Shown here one piece after another: positions 55,967 to 64,000 of a DNA stretch of 64,000 bases. Both the position numbers and the translations under genes were made by a program. The stretch's first letter is position 1; every line of letters starts with the position of its first letter. This stretch comes from JAENVT01 sp963805445 (lineage in GTDB: Bacteria > Actinomycetota > Acidimicrobiia > Acidimicrobiales > Ilumatobacteraceae), in contig CAWDUI010000011.1 in NCBI GenBank assembly GCA_963805445.1, forward strand, positions 248,001 to 312,000, written 5' to 3'. A model generated the notes under the pieces. It was not told the DNA's origin. It did no database searches and saw only the letters and a list, made by a program, of their open reading frames with translations.

Positions 55967-56729
55967 TCAGCCAAGGGGCAGGCGTCTCCACACGGGGCCG
56001 GGCAGGTGGCGCAGCGCGCTGAAGACGTACCGCAGCAGTGCCGGCGCCCACGCCACCCGCCGGCGCGACCGCAGCGCTCGCACCGTCACGTCGGCCACCT
56101 TCTCCGGCGTCGTCGAGAATGGCGCAGCCTTCCGACCGGTCGTCATCTTGGTGTGGACGAAGCCGGGCCGCACGATCAACATGTGCACACCATCGTCGGC
56201 CAACGCATCGCCGAGCCCTTGGGCGAAGCCGTCGATCCCGGCCTTCGTTCCGCCGTACACGGGGTTGGCACGACGAACTCGCTCGCCGGCGACGCTGCTG
56301 AGCATCACGATGGATCCGTGCCCTTGATGTCGCATCTGATTGGCAATGGCGATCGTGCTCGACACCACACCGGTGAAGTTGACTTGGGCGATCTCGACCG
56401 CGGCGACGCGGATCGATCATCGGTGACTGCACCGTCGCCGAGGAGAGCGAAGGCGATGATCGCCACGTCGATGTCGCCGTACTTCTCGACAGGGATCGGG
56501 CGATCTCGACGTGCGTGTCGGTGGCGACCGCGTCGAAGTGCACCACGTCGACGGCGAGCGAATGATGTCGCAGGCCCGCAGCGGCACGCTCGCCGCGATC
56601 GATGTCGCGGCAGGCGAGCACGACCGTGCGTGTCGTCGGGCCGATCAACTGGCGGACGATGGCCAGCCCGATCTCGCTGGTTCCACCCAACAGCACGATG
56701 GTCTGCGGTTGGCCGAGTGCGTTCTCCAT
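55967..56729 (-). CDS. dprE2: Decaprenylphosphoryl-2-keto-ribose reductase (DprE2) homologue (frameshifted)
   Basis: SDR of about 253 residues that reduces the keto intermediate from DprE1 to decaprenylphosphoryl-arabinose. The start MENALGQPQTIVLLGGTSEIG closely follows mycobacterial DprE2, including the GGTSEIG NAD loop. IVMLSSVAGERVRRANP and VYGGTKAGIDGFAQGLGDAL carry Ser, Tyr and Lys. VRPGFVHTKMTTG follows. The middle (about 56400-56500) has several slips; a reading such as EKYGDIDVAIIAFALLGDG can be recovered between them. RBS AGGAG precedes ATG 56729. It lies directly after dprE1. Confidence 0.88.
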
Positions 56730-56767
56730 GAGGCTCCTGTGTCGCTTCGATCTCACGTGGCTTGCGG

Positions 56768-58132
56768 TCAGATCAGTCCGAGGCGGCGACCGAGGTCGCT
56801 CTGGAAGACCCGGTGGGGATCGACGCTGTCGCGGATCGCCTTCCACTCGTCGAACCGTGGGTAGCCGCGCCGAACTGCCTCCGGTGTCATGTGCGCGTCC
56901 TTGGCGAAGTAGTGGCGGCCGCCGGCGTCGAGCACCACGCGGTCGAGCCCGTGGAGCAGGTCGCCGAGCCCTCGCGATGCGGCCGGCACGATCGAGCGCC
57001 AACGTCCAGCCTGGCTGCGGAAAGCTGAGCGGCGCCGGGTTGGCGGCACCGAACCGCTTGAGCACCGCGAGGAAGCTGGCGGCGCCGCTGGCTGACAGTC
57101 GTTCGACGACCGTGCGCATCGCGTCCTCCTGCCCGAACGGCACGACGAACTGGTACTGCACCATCCCGCGTCGTCCGTACAGGCGGTTCCACGAGCCGAC
57201 CAGATCGAGGGGGTGGAAGAAGGCGCCGATCCCCTGGATCTCGCCGAGTGCGTTGCTTCGGTGCCTTGCGGAACCAGAACTCGTTGAACGCGGCGATCGA
57301 GGCGTGGTTGAGCACGCCCATCGGAGGGACCAGTGGAGGAACGGCGATCAGCTGGTGCGGGCCGTAGGCGAACGGGGCGACCGCCTGCTCGGCGTCGAGG
57401 TCGGCGAGGAGCGCATGTTCGCCGCGGCTCAACACGCTGCGGCCCAGGTGGCGGCCCTTGGCCATGAGGTCGATCCAGGCGACGCTGTACCGCACGTCGT
57501 CGTCGCCTTCGCTCATCGTCGCGAACAGCGCATCGACATCGGCAACCCGCGACGTGTCGACCCGCATGCGACTGGTCTCGATCGGCAGCAACCGGATGGT
57601 GGCATCGAGCATCACACCGGTCAGCCCCATCCCACCGATGGTCGCCCAGAACAGACCCGGATTGCGATCCGGGCCGACCACGATCGTGGAACCGTCGGCC
57701 AGCATCATCGTGATGGACTCGACGTGATTGCCGAGCGAGCCATCGACGTGGTGGTTCTTGCCGTGGATGTCGCTGGCGATGGCTCCGCCGATCGTGACGA
57801 ATCTCGTTCCCGGGGTCACCGGCACGAAGAAGCCACGGGGCACGATGACCGTCAACAGCTCATCGATGCTGACGCCCGCCCCGACGGTCGCAGTGCCGCG
57901 CGTGCCATCGAGCAGCACGTCGCCGGCGCCTCGCGGCGAGTCGCAGCACCACACCGCCACCGTTCTGGGCGGCATCGCCGTAGCTACGCCCGAGGCCGCG
58001 GGCGAGCGCCCCACGTGATCCGGCTTCCTTCAGCGTGGCCGTCAGCGTCGTGGCGTCGACCGCGACTTCGTCGGCGACGGTCGGGTTGGTGCGGCCCCAG
58101 CCCCACAACGGGACGCGGGAAGGGGTTGGCAC
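56768..58132 (-). CDS. dprE1: Decaprenylphosphoryl-beta-D-ribose oxidase (DprE1) homologue (about three frameshifts)
   Basis: FAD-dependent oxidase, about 454 residues, acting on decaprenylphosphoryl-ribose outside or at the membrane. Diagnostic pieces: LWGWGRTNPTVADE, GALARGLGRSYGDAAQNGGG, IASDIHGKNHHVDGSLGNHV, MVQYQFVVPFG, and C-terminal HYFAKDAHMTP with the catalytic-site Lys. At the position of the mycobacterial Cys387 (PGWNICVD) this protein has Ala (PGWTLALD, codon 56997-56999). Slips lie near 57930, 57250 and 57010. GTG 58132 has a TAGAAT box 8 nt upstream. Confidence 0.9.
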
Positions 58133-58140
58133 GCTGTGAG

Positions 58141-58146
58141 ATTCTA
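58141..58146 (-). promoter_or_regulatory. -10 box (TAGAAT) of dprE1
   Basis: It ends 8 nt before GTG 58132 and contains the TAG stop codon of the nuoF-like gene, giving dprE1-dprE2 their own start of transcription. Confidence 0.52.
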
Positions 58147-59639
58147 TCCCTCGACAGCGGCGCGGTGGTCGGTGAACCGGTCGACTGGTGTCTTTCCGCT
58201 GTCGACGTCGTCGTACGTCCAGTCCAGCTGCTTGTCGGCGAACGTCTGGTCGATCGTCGCTCCCTGCTCGTCGATGTCGACGAGCGGAGCGACGAGATGC
58301 ACCTCCACCGGAGCGAGCATCGGGCTCGAACCTCGATGTGATCTCATCATCGAACGCCGCCAGCAAACTGCCGATGACCACCTGCTGCTGCGAGGCCAGG
58401 CTGCAGCGCGCGCCAGTTGCGACCGTGCCCAACCGCTTTCTTGAGCTCGGTCAGGTCTTCAGCGGCAGCGTCGCCGCTGGCGGCGTCGGCCAGCAAGCGG
58501 GCGATCTCGGCGCCGTCCTGCTTGCACGGTGTGCATTGGCCGCAGGACTCGACTGCCAGGAAACGGGAGACGCCGGCGGCAAGGCCAATGGGCGTCGACG
58601 TCGTCGGCGAGCACGATGAACCCGGCCGAACCCAAACCACTGCCGACGCGCTGCCATTGCCTCGTAGCTGAGCTCGGTCGCCGAGCTTGTCGGGTGTCAG
58701 GACGGCGCTGGAGACGCCGACGAGGACAGCGCGGAGCCTGCGTCTCGGGCGCCAGGCCTCCGGCTCGGTCGATCACATCCGCCAGTGACGTGCCCATCGG
58801 TACTTCGAACACACCGGGGTGTTGCACAGCGCCCGGTGATCGTGCACACGATCGTGCCCGGCGATTCTGCGGTGCCGAGCGATCGGAACCAGGTGGCGCC
58901 CTTGGCGATGATCGCGGGCACGTTGGCCATCGTCTCGGCGTTGTTCACCAGCACCGGCGGCGCAGGGCTGTCGTGCTCGGTCCCGGCCATCCGAACGTGC
59001 GCGGACAACCCGCTGCCCGATTCTGCATCCTCTTCGGATTCGACGACCTCGACGATCCCGCGACGGAACGGCGGTGCGATCCGTGGAAACGGCGGCCGGT
59101 CGTCGATCACTTCGAGCAGAGCCGGTCTCTTCGCCGTACAGGTACTCCGACGGTCCCTCGACGACGGTGACATCGACGTCGCCGAGCCACCCGGCGGTGC
59201 GGACCTCGGCAATGGCGGCGCGCAGCCGAGCGGAGCTCTGCGGTGAACGACTTCTTCGTCGCGATGACGACCGATCGTGCGTCCATGGCACAGCGCCGCG
59301 ATGAGTGCGCCCTCGATGATTGCGTAGGGGTTGGCGCGGATGATCGCCCGATCCTTGAACGTGCCGGGCTCGCCTTCTGCGGCGTTGACGACCACCGACG
59401 TGCGCAGCAACGGCGGAGGCGAACGACTTGATGGTCCGCCATTTGACGCCGGTCGGGAAGCCTGCTCCACCCCGTCCACGCAGGCCCGACGCGGCCAGCT
59501 CCTCGATGATCGTCTCCGACGACACGGCCGAGCATCCTCGAGCCCCTTGCCGCCTCCGACCGACGACGTAGTCGGCGATGGAGTCATACGGCTGCAACGG
59601 GAGCACCCTGCTCGATGCGACGTCGACGTAGTTTGACAT
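58144..59639 (-). CDS. NuoF-like NADH dehydrogenase FMN/4Fe-4S protein (about ten frameshifts)
   Basis: Repaired length is about 495 residues. NADH-binding GLRGRGGAGFPTGVKW, FMN-site NAAEGEPGTFKDR and ANPYAIIEGALIAAL, then LYGEETALLEVI, VNNAETMANVPAII, GVFEVPMGTSLADVI (SLBB) and the cluster motif ESCGQCTPCKQDG are found in order, spread over three frames. The density of slips is the highest in the window. RBS GGAGGAGTGAG precedes ATG 59639. No other complex I subunits are near. It is divergent from an acyl-CoA dehydrogenase and upstream of dprE1, so it may feed or drain electrons for one of them as an NADH-linked diaphorase subunit. I call it NuoF-like, not NuoF. Confidence 0.75.
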
Positions 59640-59775
59640 CTCACTCCTCCACACCACTCGTGGCGCAGTCGCGGCACGTTCCGTGTAGCAGGATACCCGA
59701 CCCTCGCCCCCGCCAAACTGCACCAGGTTTCGAAGTAGCCGGTCAGTCGTGACGGGGCGCGGCAGCGCCGAGTCC

Positions 59776-59781
59776 TACAAT
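59776..59781 (+). promoter_or_regulatory. -10 box (TACAAT) of the acyl-CoA dehydrogenase gene
   Basis: The closest match to TATAAT in the window, ending 8 nt before ATG 59790. It lies in a 150-bp divergent gap; the nuoF-like side instead has a ribosome-binding site and a possible TATCCT box about 50 nt from its start. Confidence 0.58.
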
Positions 59782-59789
59782 AATCGTCG

Positions 59790-60948
59790 ATGGCGCCAAC
59801 GACCGCTTCACTCGTCGACGAGGTGCAGTCGATCACCGAACAGTGGAAGGCGCAGCGTGGCGAGCGTCAAACGCGTCGACACCTGGATCAGGTCGACTTC
59901 GATGCACTCCGCGAAGCCGGCTTGCTACTGACCGTGGTTCCCGACGACATGGGCGGCCTCTGGCACGACCCGCCGTCGTCGACCCGCCTCGTCAGCGAGT
60001 TGTTGCGCACGCTGGCGACCGCGGATCCCGCCGTCGCGCTCGTGTCCGCGATGCATCCATCGGTCGTCGGCTTCTGGCTCCTCAACCCCGATCCGTCGCA
60101 ACCCGACTGGGAGGCTCAACGGCGAGCCGTCTTCTCCACCGCGATCGCCGGCGATCAATGGGGAACGATCACCTCCGAGCCCGGAAGCGGCGGCGACATC
60201 GGCCGCACCAGAGCCAGGGCGACTTCATCGGGCGATTCGGGCTTCATGCTCGGCGACGCCTATGCGGTGAGCGGCGACAAGCACTTCGGAAGTGGCTCCG
60301 GCATTGCCGATCGGATGATCACGACTGCGATTCCCGACGGCGAGGACGAGCCGGCGATGTTCGCACTCGACGTGCGCGGGCGGCCGTGGGATGGCACCGC
60401 CGGCATGATCGTTGATCGCCGAATGGGACGGTGTGGGCATGGCGGCGACACAAAGCCACGCGATGCGCCTCGACGGTGCTCCCGGCGTGCGGCTGGCCCG
60501 AGTCGGGCCACTGAGCGACATCACCAGCGGCGCCGGTGCGTTCGTTGCCACGCTCTTCACCTCCGTGATCCTCGGCGTGCTCGACGAAGCGGTCGCCGTC
60601 GCCAAGCGGCAACTGGCGCCCAAGGCAGCCGACATGCGCCCCTACGAGCAGGTGGAATGGACCCGCGCCGTCAGCGATCACTGGCTCGCCGTGCAGGCCT
60701 ACGAAGGAGCGTTGCGGGCGATCGAGACCGACGATCCGGCCGCACGGGCGGCGGCGTTGCGCGCCAAGGAGACTGTTGCCGAATTGGCCGAGGCCACGCT
60801 CAGTCGTCTCGCACGAGTCATCGGCGGCGGCGCGTTCTCGCGCCGCAGCCCGTTCGCCCACTGGTACGAAGATGTGCGTGCCCTCGGATTCCTCCGGCCA
60901 CCATGGGGCTTGGCCTACGACAACCTCTTCGCGTTCTCGTTCGACTGA
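59790..60948 (+). CDS. Acyl-CoA dehydrogenase family protein (one frameshift)
   Basis: About 385 residues. N-terminal helices (EQWKAQRGERQTRRHLDQVD), FAD-contact GTITSEPGSGGDIGRTRA and VSGDKHFGSGSGIADRMITT, then the C-terminal helical domain (ATLFTSVILGVLDEAVAVAK; ARVIGGGAFSRRSPFAHWYE). The usual catalytic Glu is not obvious. The group includes acyl-CoA dehydrogenase-like flavin monooxygenases, so oxidation of something other than an acyl-CoA is possible. One extra T near 60414 breaks the frame (MIV/IAEWDG). Start at ATG 59790 fits the -10 box 8 nt away. It converges on the methyltransferase at 60966. Confidence 0.84.
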
Positions 60949-60965
60949 GTCCTGCTCGCCCGGGG

Positions 60966-61716
60966 CTAATAGGGCCATTCGGGGACATGGCCGGTCACTC
61001 GACCGATCGCACCGCCGAGTCGCAGGGTCAGCAGCACCTTCAGCCCGATGTTCTTGACGAACCACGGCAGCTGGGCGATCTGTCGCAGTGCGTTGGCGGT
61101 CCGCGGACCCCAACCGTCGGAGAGGTCGGCTCGGTACTCGGTCAGCGAACGAGAACGCCCGACGTACCGGAACCGCCGGCCGAACATCAGTTCGCGAACG
61201 ATCGCCAGCGTCACCCCGACCGACGAGAACGAATCGTGGATCAGCAGTGATCCGTCGTCGCTCCACACGCCCACCCCAGGTCCGAACGTCCGATCGCGCC
61301 GGCGCGTACCGATGGGCGCCGTCGATGTAGAGCACCGCAATGCCGCCGGAGACTGCGTCATGGGCGAGATCGCTGAACTCACGGACGTGGCGCACGCGAT
61401 CCGCCACCCCGGCGGCGGCGAGATTGGTGTTGAACACCTCGTGGTCACCCGCGGCCTGGGCCTCGAAGCCACGGATCTCCTGCGGGCCGCGATCGTTGCC
61501 GGCATGTGGATCGATTGCCACGACGGCGACGCCCTCGGGTGCGGCCCCGGCGAGCATGATCGTGCTGCGACCGCGGAAGCTCCCGATCTCGACGATCTGG
61601 TCCCCCGGGTGTGTCGCTGCAGCGACGCCGTACAGCCTGGCGGCTTGGTCGTCCGACAACCATCCATCGACACCATCGACTCGGGCCAACAGATCGTCCA
61701 GGGTGCGCCGTGTCAT
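60966..61716 (-). CDS. Class I SAM-dependent methyltransferase, methyltransferase-24 type (one frameshift)
   Basis: About 249 residues. Motif I is DQIVEIGSFRGRSTIMLAGA, then VVAIDPHAGND and VADRVRHVREFSDLA. VLYIDGAHRYAPARSDV is the metal/substrate site of the cephalosporin-hydroxylase/O-methyltransferase-like group, and LLIHDSFSSVGVTLA follows. One extra base near 61260 breaks the frame. ATG 61716 overlaps the ubiA stop (ATGA), so it is the last gene of the aroA-HAD-ubiA unit. It probably methylates a sugar or lipid of the same pathway. Confidence 0.83.
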
Positions 61717-62580
61717 GCCAGGTAGACGCCGATCCCGAACACCGTGATCCAGATCAGTCCGAGTACCTGCAGCACGCGGTCGTGGGCGAAGATCTCCTCC
61801 GGCACCGCGCCATGGCCCTGCTCGAGGATCAGCGTGTACCGCAGCAGCGCAGTGCCCATGGGGATGATCGAGAGCTCGTAGAACGGCCATCGCGTGCCGG
61901 AGATCTCCTGGGTGTCGAACGCCCAGATGCAATACGTCACGAGTGCAGCGCCGCAGCTGACCGACAGCACGATGCGCAGGAAGCCGAGCGAGTAGTCGTC
62001 GAGCGTCGGATCGGGTCTGCGCATCGTCACCCAGATCGCGCAGTTCGGCGTACCGCTTGCCGGCCACGATGAACAACGATCCGAACGAGGTGGTCAACGA
62101 GAACCACTTGCTCATCGGCACGTCGGTGGCGGCCGAACCGGCCGCGGCCCGCAGCACGAACCCGGCCGCGACGATGATGAGATCGACAACGGCGATGTGC
62201 TTCAGCACCGTGCTGTACAGCGAGGTCAGCGCGACGTAGCCGGCGACGATCGCCGCGGCCTGCCAGCGTGTCGTCGCGGCCAACCCGATTCCGGCCAGCA
62301 GAAGCAAGCTGCCGACGAGGCGACCCGTCCTCACCGATATTGCCCCGCTGGCGATCGGCCGGTGCTGCTTGACCGGATGATTGCGGTCGCTCTCGGCGTC
62401 GAGGAGGTCGTTCCAGAAGTACGTGCCGCTGCTTGCCAGGCAGAAGGCGACGAACGTGACGGCGGCGCGCCAGAGCGACGAACCCTGATCGAGCACGCCA
62501 CCGGCGCCGGGCGCGGCGAAGACCAGCAGGTTCTTGACCCACTGCTTCGGACGTGCCTGCCGGAACAGCGCAGCCGTCAT
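61713..62580 (-). CDS. ubiA: Decaprenyl-phosphate phosphoribosyltransferase (UbiA, Rv3806c-type; one frameshift)
   Basis: Membrane prenyl-phosphate transferase, about 288 residues, nine helices. It moves ribose 5-phosphate from PRPP to decaprenyl phosphate, the first committed step to the arabinose donor. RPKQWVKNLLVFAAPGAGGV, the Asp-rich NDLLDAESDRNHPVKQHRPI, and SKWFSLTTSFGSLFIVAGKR followed by YAEL match the Rv3806c group rather than quinone UbiA enzymes. One extra base near 62030 breaks the frame. ATG 62580 overlaps the HAD stop (ATGA). Confidence 0.9.
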
Positions 62581-63217
62581 CCAGCAACCACCTCGGGGAT
62601 CTCCGAGATGGTCGCACCGTTGACCCACACGGCGTGATCGGCACGCTCGAGGAGCTCGCGATCGCCAGCACTGTCGCCATAGGCCCACACCTCGGCGCTC
62701 TCCCATCGGTGTTCTTCGAGCCATTCGTCGAGACGACGGCGCTTCTCGGCGGCCCGGCAGTTCGGCCCACTGAGCCGATCGCCGTAACGATCGCCACGAC
62801 GGACCGAATCGGTGCACAGCACGTCGTCGATGCCGAGCCGAAGTGCGAGAGGGCGCAGGTAGACGGCAAGTGACGCCGACACCAGCACCGTGCGGTGGCC
62901 GGCCTGCTGGTGCCAACGCAGCCGTCGCAACGTGTCGGGACGCAGCCAGTTGACCAGCACGAATTGGGCGAACTGCTCGCCGATGGATCTCGACGTCGGC
63001 AATGAGCTTGCCGCGCAACGAGCCGCCGACGATGATCTCCTTGAACCGATCGCGATCTCGCAGCAGCAGCGGCCTTCACCGAGGCGAACGGCCGGCGGAT
63101 CAGCGATGTCAGCAGTCGCCGGCGCCCGGCAACGCGTTCGAGGAACGGGCGAACGCAGTCGCGCGTCGTCAGCGTGCCGTCGACATCGAACGCAGCAACC
63201 ACCAGTCTGTCGCTCAC
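62577..63217 (-). CDS. HAD-family phosphatase (HAD-IB-like; two frameshifts)
   Basis: About 212 residues. Motif I is VAAFDVDGTLTTRDCV (nucleophile Asp), motif II VLVSASLAVYLRPLA, and motif III/IV AYGDSAGDRELLERADHAVW. LRGKLIADVEIHR lies between two slips at about 63070 and 62980. The gene is sandwiched between aroA and ubiA with overlaps at both ends. In mycobacteria the product of UbiA is dephosphorylated by a PAP2-type enzyme (Rv3807c). The placement here suggests that this HAD enzyme does that step instead. GTG 63217 overlaps the aroA stop (GTGA). Confidence 0.82.
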
Positions 63218-64000
63218 CGCAAGCCCCTGAGCATCTCCCAATATCCCGGCCAGCTCTTGGATACCACATCCGGATCGTCGACTTCGATGCCCGGAACGCG
63301 CAGGCCGATCAGGCCAAAGGCCATCGCCAGGCGATGGTCGTCGTGGGTCTGCACGCGGCTGCCGTGAAGGGCCGCCGGTTCGATGATCAGTCCATCCTCG
63401 GTATCGTCGGCCCGCGCGCCGAGGCGGCGGAGCTCGGCACACAGGTCTCCGAGCCGGTCACTTTCCTTGGCGCGGATGAAGCCGACGCCACGGATGCGTG
63501 ATGGGGTATCGGCAAAGGCAGCGACGGCCGCCAGCGTGGGAACCAGGTCGGAGCGGTCGGCCATGTCGATGTCGACACCGTGCAGGTCTCGACCTCCCTC
63601 GACCACCGTCGACTCGCCGCCTTGCGCCGACGTGCATCCCATCGCGGCCAGCACCTCGGAGAACGCCGCATCGCCTTGCATCGAGTGGCGCGTCAGGCCC
63701 GGGATCTCGACCCGACCGCCGCAGATCGCCGCCGCGGCGAGCGGATAGCTCGCCGAGCTGGCATCCGGCTCGACGGAGTAGTCGCGGCCGCGGTAGCTCC
63801 CCGGCTCGACCTCGATCTCACTGTCGTCGATCGATACAGCGCGGTGACCGAACTCGGCCATCACTGCGCGGGTGAGCTGCAGGTATGGCCGCGAGACGAG
63901 TGGCGTGGAGATCGTGATGTGCAGCCCGCCCGGTACGTATGGGCCGATCAGCATCAAGGCGGTCAGGAACTGGCTGCTGATGTCACCGCGGACCTCGAGT
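63214..64000 (-). CDS. aroA: 3-Phosphoshikimate 1-carboxyvinyltransferase (EPSP synthase), C-terminal part
   Basis: Shikimate-pathway enzyme joining PEP and shikimate 3-phosphate. The N-terminal half lies outside the window. Visible are DISSQFLTALMLIGPYVPGG, the Asp-containing YSVEPDASSASYPLAAAAI, DMADRSDLVPTLAAVAAFA, and the anion-site region VGFIRAKESDRLGDLCAEL, with THDDHRLAMAFGLIGLRVPG and DPDVVSKSWPGYWEML at the end. All are standard for class I/II enzymes. The visible part has no frameshift. GTGA overlap with the HAD gene. Confidence 0.95.
   Translation of the reverse strand, partial: LEVRGDISSQFLTALMLIGPYVPGGLHITISTPLVSRPYLQLTRAVMAEFGHRAVSIDDSEIEVEPGSYRGRDYSVEPDASSASYPLAAAAICGGRVEIPGLTRHSMQGDAAFSEVLAAMGCTSAQGGESTVVEGGRDLHGVDIDMADRSDLVPTLAAVAAFADTPSRIRGVGFIRAKESDRLGDLCAELRRLGARADDTEDGLIIEPAALHGSRVQTHDDHRLAMAFGLIGLRVPGIEVDDPDVVSKSWPGYWEMLRGLR

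Noticed and set aside
1..64000. Programmed frameshifting or recoding as the cause of the split genes
   Set aside because: The slip sites share no common heptamer or stop-codon context, and they fall at random places in unrelated genes.
1..64000. CRISPR arrays, tRNA or rRNA genes, insertion sequences, prophage
   Set aside because: Intergenic gaps are short and were read for repeats and clover-leaf patterns; none was seen, and no transposase or integrase motif occurs.

Overview
The window is high-GC DNA that reads as an actinobacterium. An acidimicrobial lineage (Ilumatobacter-like) is my best guess. The support is: lipoproteins with long Thr/Ala spacers after the lipobox; a decaprenylphosphoryl-arabinose pathway (UbiA, DprE1, DprE2) with an AftD-type arabinofuranosyltransferase; a PPK2; a fused NfnAB/SudBA-like flavoprotein; and many apparently leaderless genes. 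No rRNA, tRNA, CRISPR array, phage or insertion sequence was seen.

Layout. 1-4.2 kb: end of an acyl-CoA synthetase, a Gfo/Idh/MocA dehydrogenase coupled to an aldehyde dehydrogenase, and a glycerophosphodiesterase. 4.2-6.6 kb: a small membrane protein divergent from a gamma-glutamyltransferase. 6.6-14.8 kb: a compact set made of a luciferase-like flavin monooxygenase, a cytosine-deaminase-like amidohydrolase, an SDR and an ABC importer whose binding protein looks like the pyrimidine-binding NMT1/THI5 type. Convergent to it are an N-carbamoyl-amino-acid hydrolase-like M20 enzyme and a creatininase-family amidohydrolase. Together these look like uptake and opening of an N-heterocycle. 14.8-20 kb: a phytoene-desaturase-like FAD enzyme, a hemerythrin, the fused NAD(P)H flavoprotein and superoxide dismutase. 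20-25.5 kb: a purine-type phosphoribosyltransferase, a three-subunit molybdenum hydroxylase of the xanthine dehydrogenase family, PPK2 and a DUF5522-like protein. 25.6-31.5 kb: a five-gene oligopeptide/dipeptide-type ABC importer.

31.5-64 kb is mostly envelope-glycan biosynthesis. It holds several GT-C membrane glycosyltransferases (including the AftD homologue and a very long multi-module protein), GT2 and GT1 transferases, methyltransferases, an acyltransferase-SGNH fusion, a GMC oxidoreductase coupled to two epimerase-like proteins, DprE2 and DprE1, a NuoF-like protein, an acyl-CoA dehydrogenase, then UbiA with a HAD phosphatase, and aroA at the edge. UbiA, the HAD enzyme, DprE1 and DprE2 can together make the arabinose donor that the AftD-like protein would use.

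Two window-wide features matter to a reader. First, about half of the genes are broken by frameshifts. Almost all behave like one extra base, which points to insertion-biased sequence error rather than gene decay, so coordinates of split genes describe the repaired gene. Second, at least 17 genes have a TANNNT box ending 6-9 nt before an ATG or GTG start, as expected for leaderless transcripts. This settles several start codons.
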